DNA from: Acidobacteriota bacterium
Lineage (GTDB): Bacteria; Acidobacteriota; JAAYUB01
Direction of reading: 5' to 3'
NCBI GenBank assembly: GCA_018001935.1
Contig: JAGNHB010000061.1
Location: 1 to 34,182 of the forward strand
DNA length: 34,182 nt
Each line of letters starts with the position of its first letter. Position 1 is the stretch's first letter. Made by a program: the position numbers and the translations under genes. The notes beneath the pieces are model-generated. The model was not told the DNA's origin, searched no databases, and saw nothing but the letters and a program-made list of their open reading frames with translations. Of this stretch, positions 17,216-26,000 are shown piece after piece.

Positions 17216-20200
17216 TCATGGCGACGAAGAACTTTCTTCAGAGACACGTTCCGACGGGTCCCTTTCCAGGAGGGTCACCAGGCCCGCCTGCGCGGCCTGG
17301 TCGATGTTCTCCCGGACGAGGACGGCCTGGCCGGGGGTCAGCGAGGGGCGGTTGGAGCGAATCCCGTACCACCGGTTTCGCCCGTGGCGCTTGGCGCGGT
17401 AGAGGAGCTGGTCCGCCACCTGGACCACCGCTTCCCATCCGAAGGCCAGCGGGTCGGCGGCGAGGAAGGGGAAGGTGCAGAAGCCGATGGAGACCGTCAA
17501 GCTGACGGGCTTCCCGTCGGTGACAAAGGGGGCGGTCCCCACCACCTCCCGGAGTCGCTCGGCCAGGGTGGCCGCCTGGGAGGGGGTGTTCTCCTTCGAG
17601 AGGAGGAGGAACTCCTCGCCCCCCCAACGCACCAGGGTGTCGCTGATCCGGACCGTCTCCCGGAAGCGCTGGCTGATCTGGCGGAGGACCTCGTCGCCGG
17701 CCTCGTGGCCCAGGTTGTCGTTGAGCCGCTTGAAGTGGTCGATGTCGATCATGAAGAAACCGAGGTCCGGGCAGAGCCCGGAGGATTCCATCTTGTGCCG
17801 CCACTGGCGGAGGGAGAGGGCCACGTCCTCCTGCACCTTCCGCTGGAAGAACCGGCGGTTGAACAGGCCCGTGAGCGGGTCGGTGATGGACAACTGCACC
17901 AGCTCCCGGTTGGCGTCGGCCAGCTCGCTGGTGCGCAGGGCCACCAGTTCCTCGAGCCTCTCTTTCTGCCTCCGGACCGCACGCAGACGGAAGTGGAAGA
18001 GGAGAAAGACGGTCCCGAGCGCCAGGCAGCCGATCAGGACGCGGACCCAGGTCCGCTGCCAGATGGACGGCCGGATGGCGAAGGGGAACGACACGATCCC
18101 GGACGCGGTGCCGTCGCTGTTGAGGCACCTCACCCGGAACGTGTAGCTGCCGGGGGGGAGGCGCGGGTAGGAAGCCACCCGCTCGGTGGTGGGGCCGGTC
18201 CAGGCCGTGTCGTAGCCATCCAGGATGTAGTGGTAGCGCAGGCGCTCCCCGCTGGCGTAACTGAGGCCGTCGAACCGGAATTTCAGGGAGTTCCGGTCGT
18301 TGTCGAATTCTTCCGGCCGGGGGGGGGTGGCGTCCCGGTCGGAGAAGAAGCGCCGGAGCGAGGCCCCGTTGACCTCCACGTCGGCCAGGCAGAGGCGGGG
18401 AGGGTGCCGGTTCATGGCGATCCGCCGGGGGTCGATGGTGGAGATCCCGCCCATGGTGCAGAACCAGACGTTCCCCCTCAGGTCCGACAGGAAGCCGTTC
18501 CCGTTGCACTCGTTGTCGGCGAGGCCGTCACGAAAATCGAAATGGAACAGGACCTTGTCGTTCGACAGGAGGTTGAGCCCCAGGTCCGTCCCCACCCACA
18601 GACGGCCGGCGACGTCGAAGCCCAGGTGGTAGATGACCTCGGAGGCCAGCCCGGTGCGGGTGTCGAACCGGGACCATGCGCGGCCGTCGAAACGGAAGAG
18701 ACCGATGTCCGAGGCGCAGTAGATCCGGCCGTCGGGGCCCCGGTCGACGTCGAAGATCCGGCCGCCGGCCATCATCGCCGGCGCGTGGCGCGTCCAGGCG
18801 CCGTCCCGGAGCACCCAGGCCCCCTTGTCGCCGGCGGCGAACCACAGGGTCCGCGGGTCGGACTCGACGCAGTCCCAGATCTCGGTGCCCTCGAACTCGG
18901 GTTTCGACGCGAGCGTCCGTCCGTCGTAGATGTACAGCCCGCGCACCGTCAGCACGAACAGGCTCCCCCCGAACCAGACCATCTTGCGGATGAGGGTTCG
19001 GATGGGCAGTTTCAGCCAGAGCTTTCCGCCGGCCGGGGAGTCGTCCAGGCGGTAGATCTCGCCGTCGGCGCCCCCGGCGATCCGGGAGCCGTCGGGGCAC
19101 TCCGCGAAGGCGCGGAAGGTCTTGCCCTCGGAGAACGGCAGCCGTCGAAGGGTGTCGTCGGGGCGGATGATGCCGATCCCGTTCACGGTCCCCACGAGGA
19201 GGTCGTTGGACGCGGTCATGTAAAACCCGCGGACCTTGTTGGAGGGCAACCCCCTGGCCTCCGTCCACGGGTGGACCGCGTAGGCGTCGTCGATGTGACA
19301 GATCCCGCCGTTGCGGGTCCCGGCCCAGATCCCTCCCCGGCCGCGGTCGACGGAGACGAAGAACACGTCGCCGGTGCCCACCCCGTCCCGGGCGGTGAAG
19401 GAGAGGAACTTGGTCCGGGGCAGCAGCAGGACGCCCCCGCTGTCCAGCCCGGCCCACAGGTTTCCCTCGTAATCGTAGAGCACGTCCATCACCGAGTTGT
19501 CGGGCAGCCCGGAGGAGAGGGCCCGGACCTTCCCCTCCCGCAGGATGACCAGCCGCCCGCGGTCGGTGGCCAGGCAGACGGATTCGCCGTCGGTGGACCC
19601 GCAGGTCAGGCGGGTGCCTTCCTCGGGCTTGTAGAAGGTGACGGTGGTCCCGATGGGCTCGAGCGCCTCGCAGCTGTGCTCCAGGACCACCCCCAGCCGG
19701 CCGTCCGGCAGCGCCAGGAGGTCCATGACCCGGGTGGGGAAACGGAAATAGGGCACCAGGCCGCGGTCCCCGTCGAAGATGTAGAGGTTCTCCCCGATGG
19801 AGAGGAAGAGGGTTTCCTGGAACTTGACGCTCTGCGGCTCACTCTCTCCCACCTCGCGTCCCAGTGCGGGGCGGGGGAAGCTCTTCGACCCGTCGAGGCG
19901 GGCGATGCGGTCGGTGGCGAGCAGCCAGACGGCTTCGTGGGTGTCCTTGAACAGGTACAGGACCTTGCCCTGGACGGGGAGTTTCCGCATCACGTCGAAG
20001 TCCGCCCTGAAGACGTCCCCCGTGGTGGAGACCGCGTAAACGTCGGGCCCCGCCGCCAGGAGGCTGATCACGGGGGCGTTCACGAAACCGTTCCGGTAGG
20101 AAAAATTGTGGAAGCTGCTGCCGTTGAAGCGGGAGAGGCCCGACTCCGTGCCGAACCAGAGGTAGCCCCGCTCGTCCTGCACGATGATGGACGCGGAGTA

Positions 20201-20350
20201 CTGGATCAGGCCCTCCCGGGTCGAGAAGGTCCGGGTGTACGGCGTCTGGGCCGGGAGGGCCCCGACGGCGGCCAGGAGCACGAGCCCCAGCGCCGCCGCG
20301 ATGAGCCGCCGTTGCCGCTGAGGTGCGGTCGCCGCCGCCGGTCCCCTCAC
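17216..20350 (-). CDS. Propeller sensor diguanylate cyclase (Reg_prop, Y_Y_Y, TM, GGDEF)
   Basis: 1044 residues. I chose the GTG at 20350 because GGGGGAGG lies 5 bp upstream and it directly opens a signal peptide (RRLIAAALGLVLLAAVG); open frame continues to a TTG at 20473. Residues about 36-680 carry two-component-regulator-propeller blades (RTFSTREGLIQYSASIIVQD, GYLWFGTESGLSRFNG, GNVWFCTMGGISTID). A Y_Y_Y domain follows at about 690-765 (LRYHYILDGYDTAWTG, LPPGSYTFRVRCLNSDG), then a membrane helix at about 768-788, a short coiled coil and GGDEF from D824 (DPLTGLFNRRFF). The active-site loop is GGEEF at 910-914, with the inhibitory-site motif RISD (901-904) spaced as in PleD. It should make cyclic di-GMP in response to a periplasmic signal. 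No receiver or histidine kinase domain intervenes. Confidence 0.9.
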   Translation of the reverse strand: MRGPAAATAPQRQRRLIAAALGLVLLAAVGALPAQTPYTRTFSTREGLIQYSASIIVQDERGYLWFGTESGLSRFNGSSFHNFSYRNGFVNAPVISLLAAGPDVYAVSTTGDVFRADFDVMRKLPVQGKVLYLFKDTHEAVWLLATDRIARLDGSKSFPRPALGREVGESEPQSVKFQETLFLSIGENLYIFDGDRGLVPYFRFPTRVMDLLALPDGRLGVVLEHSCEALEPIGTTVTFYKPEEGTRLTCGSTDGESVCLATDRGRLVILREGKVRALSSGLPDNSVMDVLYDYEGNLWAGLDSGGVLLLPRTKFLSFTARDGVGTGDVFFVSVDRGRGGIWAGTRNGGICHIDDAYAVHPWTEARGLPSNKVRGFYMTASNDLLVGTVNGIGIIRPDDTLRRLPFSEGKTFRAFAECPDGSRIAGGADGEIYRLDDSPAGGKLWLKLPIRTLIRKMVWFGGSLFVLTVRGLYIYDGRTLASKPEFEGTEIWDCVESDPRTLWFAAGDKGAWVLRDGAWTRHAPAMMAGGRIFDVDRGPDGRIYCASDIGLFRFDGRAWSRFDTRTGLASEVIYHLGFDVAGRLWVGTDLGLNLLSNDKVLFHFDFRDGLADNECNGNGFLSDLRGNVWFCTMGGISTIDPRRIAMNRHPPRLCLADVEVNGASLRRFFSDRDATPPRPEEFDNDRNSLKFRFDGLSYASGERLRYHYILDGYDTAWTGPTTERVASYPRLPPGSYTFRVRCLNSDGTASGIVSFPFAIRPSIWQRTWVRVLIGCLALGTVFLLFHFRLRAVRRQKERLEELVALRTSELADANRELVQLSITDPLTGLFNRRFFQRKVQEDVALSLRQWRHKMESSGLCPDLGFFMIDIDHFKRLNDNLGHEAGDEVLRQISQRFRETVRISDTLVRWGGEEFLLLSKENTPSQAATLAERLREVVGTAPFVTDGKPVSLTVSIGFCTFPFLAADPLAFGWEAVVQVADQLLYRAKRHGRNRWYGIRSNRPSLTPGQAVLVRENIDQAAQAGLVTLLERDPSERVSEESSSSP

Positions 20351-20478
20351 AGGCGCCTCCCCCGGCCACTCGCCGCACGTCTGAGCCCCTGCGCTGAAAC
20401 GACCATGAACGACCTCCGTCCGGCCCTTCACCCGCTCCCTTCCGGGGGGTCCCCCGCTCCACGCATGTCGCAAAACCG

Positions 20479-20503
20479 ATTATACCAGATGCGTTGTGGT
20501 CAA
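20479..20503 (-). promoter_or_regulatory. Extended -10 promoter for the diguanylate cyclase gene
   Basis: On the minus strand TGG precedes a perfect TATAAT (20479-20484), an extended -10 element. TTGACC (20498-20503) lies only 13 bp upstream, too close for a normal -35, so the extended -10 probably carries the activity. It predicts a leader of about 120 nt before the GTG at 20350. Confidence 0.6.
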
Positions 20504-20565
20504 CCCCCTCTTTTTCGAATTCGCCCGGGGGGGACGGCGCACCCGGACGGGTGGCCTGCCCCGGT

Positions 20566-21678
20566 TCACGGGGCGGGCGGGGGCGCGGGCGGGTCCGGGT
20601 AGGAATCGAAGAACCGCGCCCAGGCGCTGTCCTTCCGCAACCTCCTCTGGATCTTGCGCCCCTTGACCGGCCACCAGAGGAAATCGTGGTAGAAGTAGGA
20701 CCCGAAGACGAAGAGGTAGACCCGCGGCGTGTGGAAACAGAGCCACTGTATGCGCTTGAGGGGGCTGAACCAGAGCAGGTGTCCCACCTTGCTGGCGGTG
20801 TTGTCCCCGACCCGGAACCCGAAGTTCATGCCCGAGACGTCGACCCCCCGGATGTCGATGCCCGACGGGTCGCCCACCCCGAGGCCGCGCTCGTGGGCCA
20901 GGCGGATGTACGGGATGGCGAGCGGGTCGAAACCCATGAGCTTCGCGGCGACGGCGTCGATGGCCACGGAGTCCGCCGAGGCGAGGAAGAGGCCCTTCTC
21001 CACGGGCTGCATGGTGCGGGGGCCGGGGCCGGAACCGCAGATCGTCCCGTCCATCACGCAGAAGATCCCGGCGTGGATCTCTTTCTGGATGGCCAGGAGG
21101 TCCACCAGGGTCTCGTGGATCCAGGAGTGGGTGTAGTGCCGGCGGGTGTTGAGCAGGCCGCCGAAGGCGTTCTTGATGGCGCCGGTGGTGGTGGTGTAGA
21201 TGTGGGTCTTCACCGTGGGCAGGTGGAGGATGCTCTTGCCGACGAAGTACTCCGGGATGTGGATCCCCCCGGGGTAGATCTTGTGCAGCGCCAGGGTCGG
21301 CGTCTTCGGCGCGTAGGGCACCCACCGGATGTCCTTCCGGTCGAAGTTGAACCGTTCCTCGATGCCGTGCTTTTCGTAGATGGGCGTCAGCTTGTTCAGC
21401 CGCCCGCCCTTGTAGGGGTCGGTGACCACCGTGTTGTTGTGGACGGTGACGAGGTCGTCCCGCCCCAGGGCTTTCAGCGCCCGGACGGTCCCCTCGAGCT
21501 GCCAGGGCGTGGTGTTGGCGGAAAGGTAGGGGAAATGCCAGGAAATGTTGTCTTTGAGAATGACGGTCGCCCCGGGCGGCAGGGCCTCGGCCATGCCGGC
21601 CTGCGCGCAGGCCTCGGCAATGTCCGCGAAGACGGTGGCGGGGGAGGAACGGATCACGCTGACGACGGACCGGGACAT
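20566..21678 (-). CDS. DUF362 domain protein
   Basis: 370 residues from the ATG at 21678, preceded by AAGGAAAA. The family pattern is visible: ATVILKDNISWHFPYLSANT, a central HLPTVKTHIYTTTTGAIKNA, VDLLAIQKEIHAGIFCVMDG, then a glycine-rich GSGPGPRTMQPVEKG and ASADSVAIDAVAAKLMGF. These are typical of DUF362 proteins, whose biochemical role is not settled. Many relatives carry a C-terminal ferredoxin domain; this one has no CxxCxxC motif and instead ends in an aromatic and basic tail (WWPVKGRKIQRRLRK) and a proline-rich end. No signal peptide is seen. It has its own promoter and faces away from the dimethylaminohydrolase gene. The aromatic segment RVYLFVFGSYFYHDFLWW may touch the membrane. Confidence 0.85.
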   Translation of the reverse strand: MSRSVVSVIRSSPATVFADIAEACAQAGMAEALPPGATVILKDNISWHFPYLSANTTPWQLEGTVRALKALGRDDLVTVHNNTVVTDPYKGGRLNKLTPIYEKHGIEERFNFDRKDIRWVPYAPKTPTLALHKIYPGGIHIPEYFVGKSILHLPTVKTHIYTTTTGAIKNAFGGLLNTRRHYTHSWIHETLVDLLAIQKEIHAGIFCVMDGTICGSGPGPRTMQPVEKGLFLASADSVAIDAVAAKLMGFDPLAIPYIRLAHERGLGVGDPSGIDIRGVDVSGMNFGFRVGDNTASKVGHLLWFSPLKRIQWLCFHTPRVYLFVFGSYFYHDFLWWPVKGRKIQRRLRKDSAWARFFDSYPDPPAPPPAP

Positions 21679-21756
21679 GGGTTTTCCTTTTCAGGGATTC
21701 CGTGTTCGACCGGACCGCTTCTCCTCCACTGTCCGGCTCTGACACGGCCGGCAAAG

Positions 21757-21785
21757 ACTGTACCACAGCGTAAGTGGTGGCGCAA
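21757..21785 (-). promoter_or_regulatory. Promoter of the DUF362 gene
   Basis: On the minus strand TTGCGC (21780-21785) and TACAGT (21757-21762) are 17 bp apart, with a TG one base before the -10. The -35 box lies inside the left arm of a perfect palindrome (21780-21799). Confidence 0.5.
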
Positions 21786-21799
21786 GCTTCAGCTTGCGC
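21780..21799. repeat. Perfect 9-bp inverted repeat over the DUF362 promoter
   Basis: GCGCAAGCT and AGCTTGCGC flank a 2-base centre. It could be an operator covering the -35 box of the DUF362 promoter, or a mobile palindromic (REP-like) element. No T-tract follows on either strand, so it is not a typical terminator. Confidence 0.6.
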
Positions 21800-21921
21800 G
21801 GGATACAGTCACCCGAGTCGCCCCGGCGCAACCCCCGCATACAGGGTGGCCTTTCCCCCACGCCGTCGAGCCGACACGGCCGGAGCGGCGTCAAGCCGCC
21901 GCCCGCCAGAAGCAGAACCCG
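21800..21921. other. Remainder of the divergent intergenic region
   Basis: The 356-bp gap 21679-22034 between the DUF362 and dimethylaminohydrolase genes holds two divergent promoters and a palindrome, annotated separately. In the middle part I see no gene or RNA. The 11-mer GACACGGCCGG near 21873 also occurs near 21741; this may be chance. Confidence 0.4.
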
Positions 21922-21950
21922 TTCGACCCGGGAGTGTGGCATGATAGAAT
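21922..21950 (+). promoter_or_regulatory. Promoter of the dimethylaminohydrolase gene
   Basis: TTCGAC (21922-21927) and TAGAAT (21945-21950) are 17 bp apart, about 80 bp before the ATG at 22035. Confidence 0.5.
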
Positions 21951-22034
21951 GCACCGTTCGGTCCCGCCGCGTCCCCGGAAGTTGCCAGGGGACCCGGTTC
22001 ATCGGCTATTACCCATTGCCAGAGGAGAATCCCC

Positions 22035-22805
22035 ATGTTCAACAACGCCATTGTCCGCCCCCCGGCGCCCGGTTTCGCCGACGGTCTCACCACCGCCGGG
22101 CTCGGCGCACCCGACATCGAGAAGGCCCTGGAACAGCACGCCCGCTACAGTGAGGCCCTCGAGCGGTGCGGACTGACCCTGACCCGGCTGGAACCCGACC
22201 CCCGCCACCCCGATGCCACTTTCGTCGAGGACACGGCTGTCCTCGTCCCGGGCTGCGCCATCTTCACGCGCCCCGGCGCCCCCAGCCGGGAGGGCGAAGT
22301 CGAGGGGATCCGGCCGGCGGTCGAGCGCTTCTTCACCCGGTCCCGCGCGATCACCGCCCCCGGCGCCGTGGACGGCGGCGACGTTTGCGAGGCGGGACGG
22401 CACGTCCTCATCGGAATCTCGGCCCGGACGAACGCCGAGGGGGCCCGGCAGCTGGCCGGCTTCCTGGCGGAGGAGGGCTACACCTCGGCCACCGTGGACA
22501 TCCGGGGCGTCCGGGGGATCCTGCACCTCAAGAGCGGCCTGTCCTGGCTGGGCGACAACCGCCTGGTGGTGATCGACGACCTGGCGGATCACCCCGAACT
22601 GCGGCGCTTCGAGCGGGTGCGTCCCGTCCCCGCGGAAAGCTACGCCGCCAACTGCCTGCGGGTCAACGATCAGGTGTTGGTGGCGTCCGGGTACCCGCGC
22701 CTGAGGGACGCCCTTCAAGGCCTGGGCTGCAGCGTGATCGAACTGGACATGTCCGAGTACCGGAAGATGGACGGCGGGCTGAGCTGCCTGTCGCTGCGGT
22801 TCTGA
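22035..22805 (+). CDS. ddaH: Dimethylarginine dimethylaminohydrolase-like amidinohydrolase
   Basis: 256 residues from the ATG at 22035, with GAGGAGA upstream. The pentein fold and DDAH active site are recognisable: FVEDTAV (E65, D66, substrate guanidinium), AVDGGDV with D116 at the position of the third catalytic residue, SARTN (R131), ILHLKS with H164 as catalytic histidine, and GGLSCLSLRF with C251 as nucleophile near the C-terminus. The family hydrolyses N-omega-methylated arginines to citrulline and methylamines; arginine deiminases are longer (about 400) and differ in motif context. It is a lone gene: no arginine catabolic or transport genes are near. Length matches bacterial DDAHs (about 250-285). 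The exact substrate, methylated arginine or another guanidine compound, cannot be told from sequence alone. Confidence 0.9.
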   Translation: MFNNAIVRPPAPGFADGLTTAGLGAPDIEKALEQHARYSEALERCGLTLTRLEPDPRHPDATFVEDTAVLVPGCAIFTRPGAPSREGEVEGIRPAVERFFTRSRAITAPGAVDGGDVCEAGRHVLIGISARTNAEGARQLAGFLAEEGYTSATVDIRGVRGILHLKSGLSWLGDNRLVVIDDLADHPELRRFERVRPVPAESYAANCLRVNDQVLVASGYPRLRDALQGLGCSVIELDMSEYRKMDGGLSCLSLRF

Positions 22806-22824
22806 GCGGTTCGCACGCGCCGTC

Positions 22825-23019
22825 CCGGCGCGGGGGCGGGGAAATCAAGTTGAGGGAACAGTTGTCCGCGTCGGGACGACGCGTACGAACCGGCGCGGGG
22901 GCGGGGAGATCAAGTTGAGGGAACAGTTGTCCGCGTCGGGACGACGCGTACGAACCGGCGCGGGGGCATAGAAATCAAGCTGAGAGAACAGGCGTCCGCG
23001 TCGGGACGACGCGGACGAA
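22825..23019. repeat. Three tandem 65-bp repeats each with a hairpin
   Basis: Copies begin CCGGCGCGGGGGC at 22825, 22890 and 22955, a strict 65-bp period; copies 1 and 2 are almost identical and copy 3 is diverged. Each contains CGCGTCG-GGA-CGACGCG, a 7-bp stem with a 3-base loop, extended to 9 bp in copy 3. A further hairpin (GCGCCG-TCC-CGGCGC, 22817-22831) precedes them. They fill the space between two convergent genes and stop 5 bp before the stop codon of the RND gene. No spacers and no U-tract. Confidence 0.9.
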
Positions 23020-23024
23020 CGAGC

Positions 23025-26000
23025 CTAACCCTCCGGCACCGGCGGGGGCGCGGCGGCGTGGCCGTGGCGCCGGTGGTGGTGCTCCTCGGCTTCCACGGGC
23101 CCTTCCCACTTCAGGATCTTCAGGTCCAGCACGCAGATGGCGTAGAGGACCGGCACCAAACCCAGCGTGATGGGGGTGGCGATGAGCAGCCCGCCGATCT
23201 GGGCGTAGCAGAGAGGCTGCCAGAGCGGCCCGCCGTGCATGGCCAGGGGGAAGAGAGCGATGACGGTGGCGCCCACGGTGATGAGCACCGGCCGCAACCG
23301 GATGATGCCCGCGTCCAGGAGGGCCTGCTGCAGGGGTTCCCCCTCCTCCCGCTTCTCCTCGATGAAGTCGAAGAGCACGATGATGTGGCTCACGATGACG
23401 CCGATCAGGCTGATGATCCCCAGGAAGGCCATGAAACCGAAGGGGGTGCTGGTGGCGAAGAGGGCCGCGAAGGCCCCCACCATCCCGTAGGGGACGGCGG
23501 CGAACACCACGAAGGGCTTGATGGCGTTCTTGAACTGGAAGACCAGGGCCATGTAAATGGCGATCAAGGAAATGCAGAGCACGATGGTCAGGTTGGTGAA
23601 GCCTTCGTCCTGGGACTCCTTCTCCCCCCCGATTTCCACGAAGTACCCGCTCGGGAGGCTCTTCTCGAATTCGGCCAGTTTCGGCGCGGCGGACGCCATG
23701 ATCTCCGACGGGAGCACCCCCTTGACCGGGGCGCAGTAGACGGTGACGGTGCGGAACTGGTTGCGGCGCCGGAACTTCTCGGTGCGGAGCTTGTAGTCCA
23801 CCGTCGCCACCTGGCGAAGCGGGACGTGGTTGGTGGAGATGGAGGAGTAGACGTAGAGGTTCCGCATGTCCTCGATGGTGAGCCGCTCGGCGTCCCGGAG
23901 CCGGGCCACGATGGGGATCTGCTTGTCGCCTTCCCGCAGGGTGCTGACCGGGAGCCCGCTCATGGCGGCCGCGGAAGAGGCGGCCACGTCCACGTTGGTG
24001 ATCCCCGCCAGGTTGGCCCGGTCGGTGTTGACCTGAATGTCCAGCGCGAAGCTCTCGGCGCCCCAGTCGTCGCGGACGCGGTCCACGCCGGGGACGTCCT
24101 GGAAGAGGGCCTTCAGCCGCTCGGCGAGGCCCCGGAGCATGTCGATCTCCATCCCGGAGAGGCGGATGGCGATGGGCAGGCCCACCACCGAGCCGGTCTC
24201 CAGCTGCCGGGCGTCGATCTGGGCGCCCGGCACCCGCGCGGGGACCCCCTGCTGGAGCAGGGCGGCCAGCTCCTCGGTGTCCTCCTTGTGGAAAACCTCG
24301 ATGATGATCTGGGCGTAGTTGAGCTGCTGCATCTCGGGGCTCACCGAGTACCAGAACCGGGGGCCGCCGCCCCCGACAAAGGTGGTCATGGACTTGAGCA
24401 CCTCCCGGGGCTTGCCGTTTTCCGCGTGGTCCTTCCCGAACTGGGCGAAGATCTCGCCGACGGCCTTCTCCACCTGCTGGGTCTTGGTGAGGGTGGACTC
24501 GAAGGAAGCGTCCTCGGGCAGCCAGACGTCCACGTAGGAGAGGAAGGACTGGTCCTTGGGGAAGAACATGGTCTTGAGCTGGGACGCGAAGAAAACCCCG
24601 GCGGCCAGGACGCCGAAGGAGAGGAGGAGGGCGACCCAGCGATGGCGGATGGCGGCCCGTCCCAGGCGGAAGTAGAAGGCCGCGAAACCGGCTTTCCGCC
24701 GTTCCTCGACGGGTTTTTCCAGCTTGGGCTTGAGGAGGTAGTAGCCCAGCATCGGGATGAAGGTCATGGAGGCGACACGGGAGGCCACCAGTGAGCAGGT
24801 CAACACCATGGGGAGCGAGAAGAGGAACTCCCCGGTGGACCCCGGCAGCATGAGGAAGGGCAGGTAGGCCACGATGTTGGTGATGGTGGCGTAGAGGATG
24901 GCCGTGGCCAGTTTCGTGGGCCCCAGCCACGCCGCCACCACGGGCGGGTTGCCGATGCCCATGTCGCGTTTGATGGAGTCCCCCGCCACCACCGGGTCGT
25001 CCACCAGCAGGCCCAGGGCGATGATCAGGGTGGCGATGGACACCTGCTGGATGTCGAGTCCCAGCACGAACATCATCCCGAAGGTCATGGCCAGGGTGAT
25101 GGGGATGGCGATGGCCATGAGGATGGCGGAGCGCCACTCCCAGAAGCCGATGAAGGACACCACCACCACCAGGATGATGGCTTCCCAGAGGCTTCGCATG
25201 AACAGCTCGACGTTCTCCTCCACCTGCTTGGGCTGGTCGGAGGTCCGGGCGAAGACCAGGTCCGGGGGGAGCATCTTCCGCAGTTCCTCCAGCTTGGCGT
25301 CCACCTCTTCCGCGAAGAGCCCGATCTTCTCCCCCTCCTTCATCTGGATGGACAGCGTGATGGCGCGGGTCTGGGTCCAGTTCCCCTGGGCGTCCCGGCG
25401 GGTGTAATGATTGAGGAAACGGGGCGGCATGTCGTAGCCGCGGGTCACCACCGCCACGTCCCGGAGGTAGACGGGCGAGCCGTCGGGGTTGGCGCCGATG
25501 ACGACGTCGTTCAGTTCCTTTTCGTTCTTGAACTCGCCGGAGGGGGTGATGCCCACCACCTTGTCCCGGGTGTTGATTTCGCCGCCGGGGACGAAGGAGT
25601 TCCGGGCGGCCAGGATGTCCTTGAGGTTTCCGGCTTTGACCCCGTAGGATGCCAGGCGCTCCTGGGAGTACTGCAGCAGGACCTGTTCGTCGAGGGTGCC
25701 GGAGCGGTCGACCTTGGAGACGATCTCGATGGTCTTGAGAGACTTCTGCATGAGGTCGGTGAAGTCGTCCATCTCGCGGTAGCTGTACTTGTCGCCCGCC
25801 ACGCCCTGGAGGAGCTTCTTCGTCTCGGCGGGGTCCCGGACCAGGATGGGGGCCCAGCAGTCGGGGTGGGCCTCGGCGATCTTCACGCGTTCGTTGAGGA
25901 ACTTCTGGACGGCCAGTTCGAGGGCCTTGTCGTCGAGGGTGGTCATCACATCGACCCCCGCGAAACCGACGCCTTCCACGAACCGGATGCTTCCGACGTC

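Noticed and set aside
20351..20478. Cyclic di-GMP riboswitch in the leader of the diguanylate cyclase gene
   Set aside because: I found neither the conserved GEMM core nor its tetraloop receptor pattern in this leader.
20566..21678. Iron-sulfur ferredoxin domain in the DUF362 protein
   Set aside because: The few cysteines are isolated; no CxxCxxC arrangement is present.
22825..23019. CRISPR array
   Set aside because: The 65-bp units are contiguous, contain no unique spacers, and no cas gene is present.
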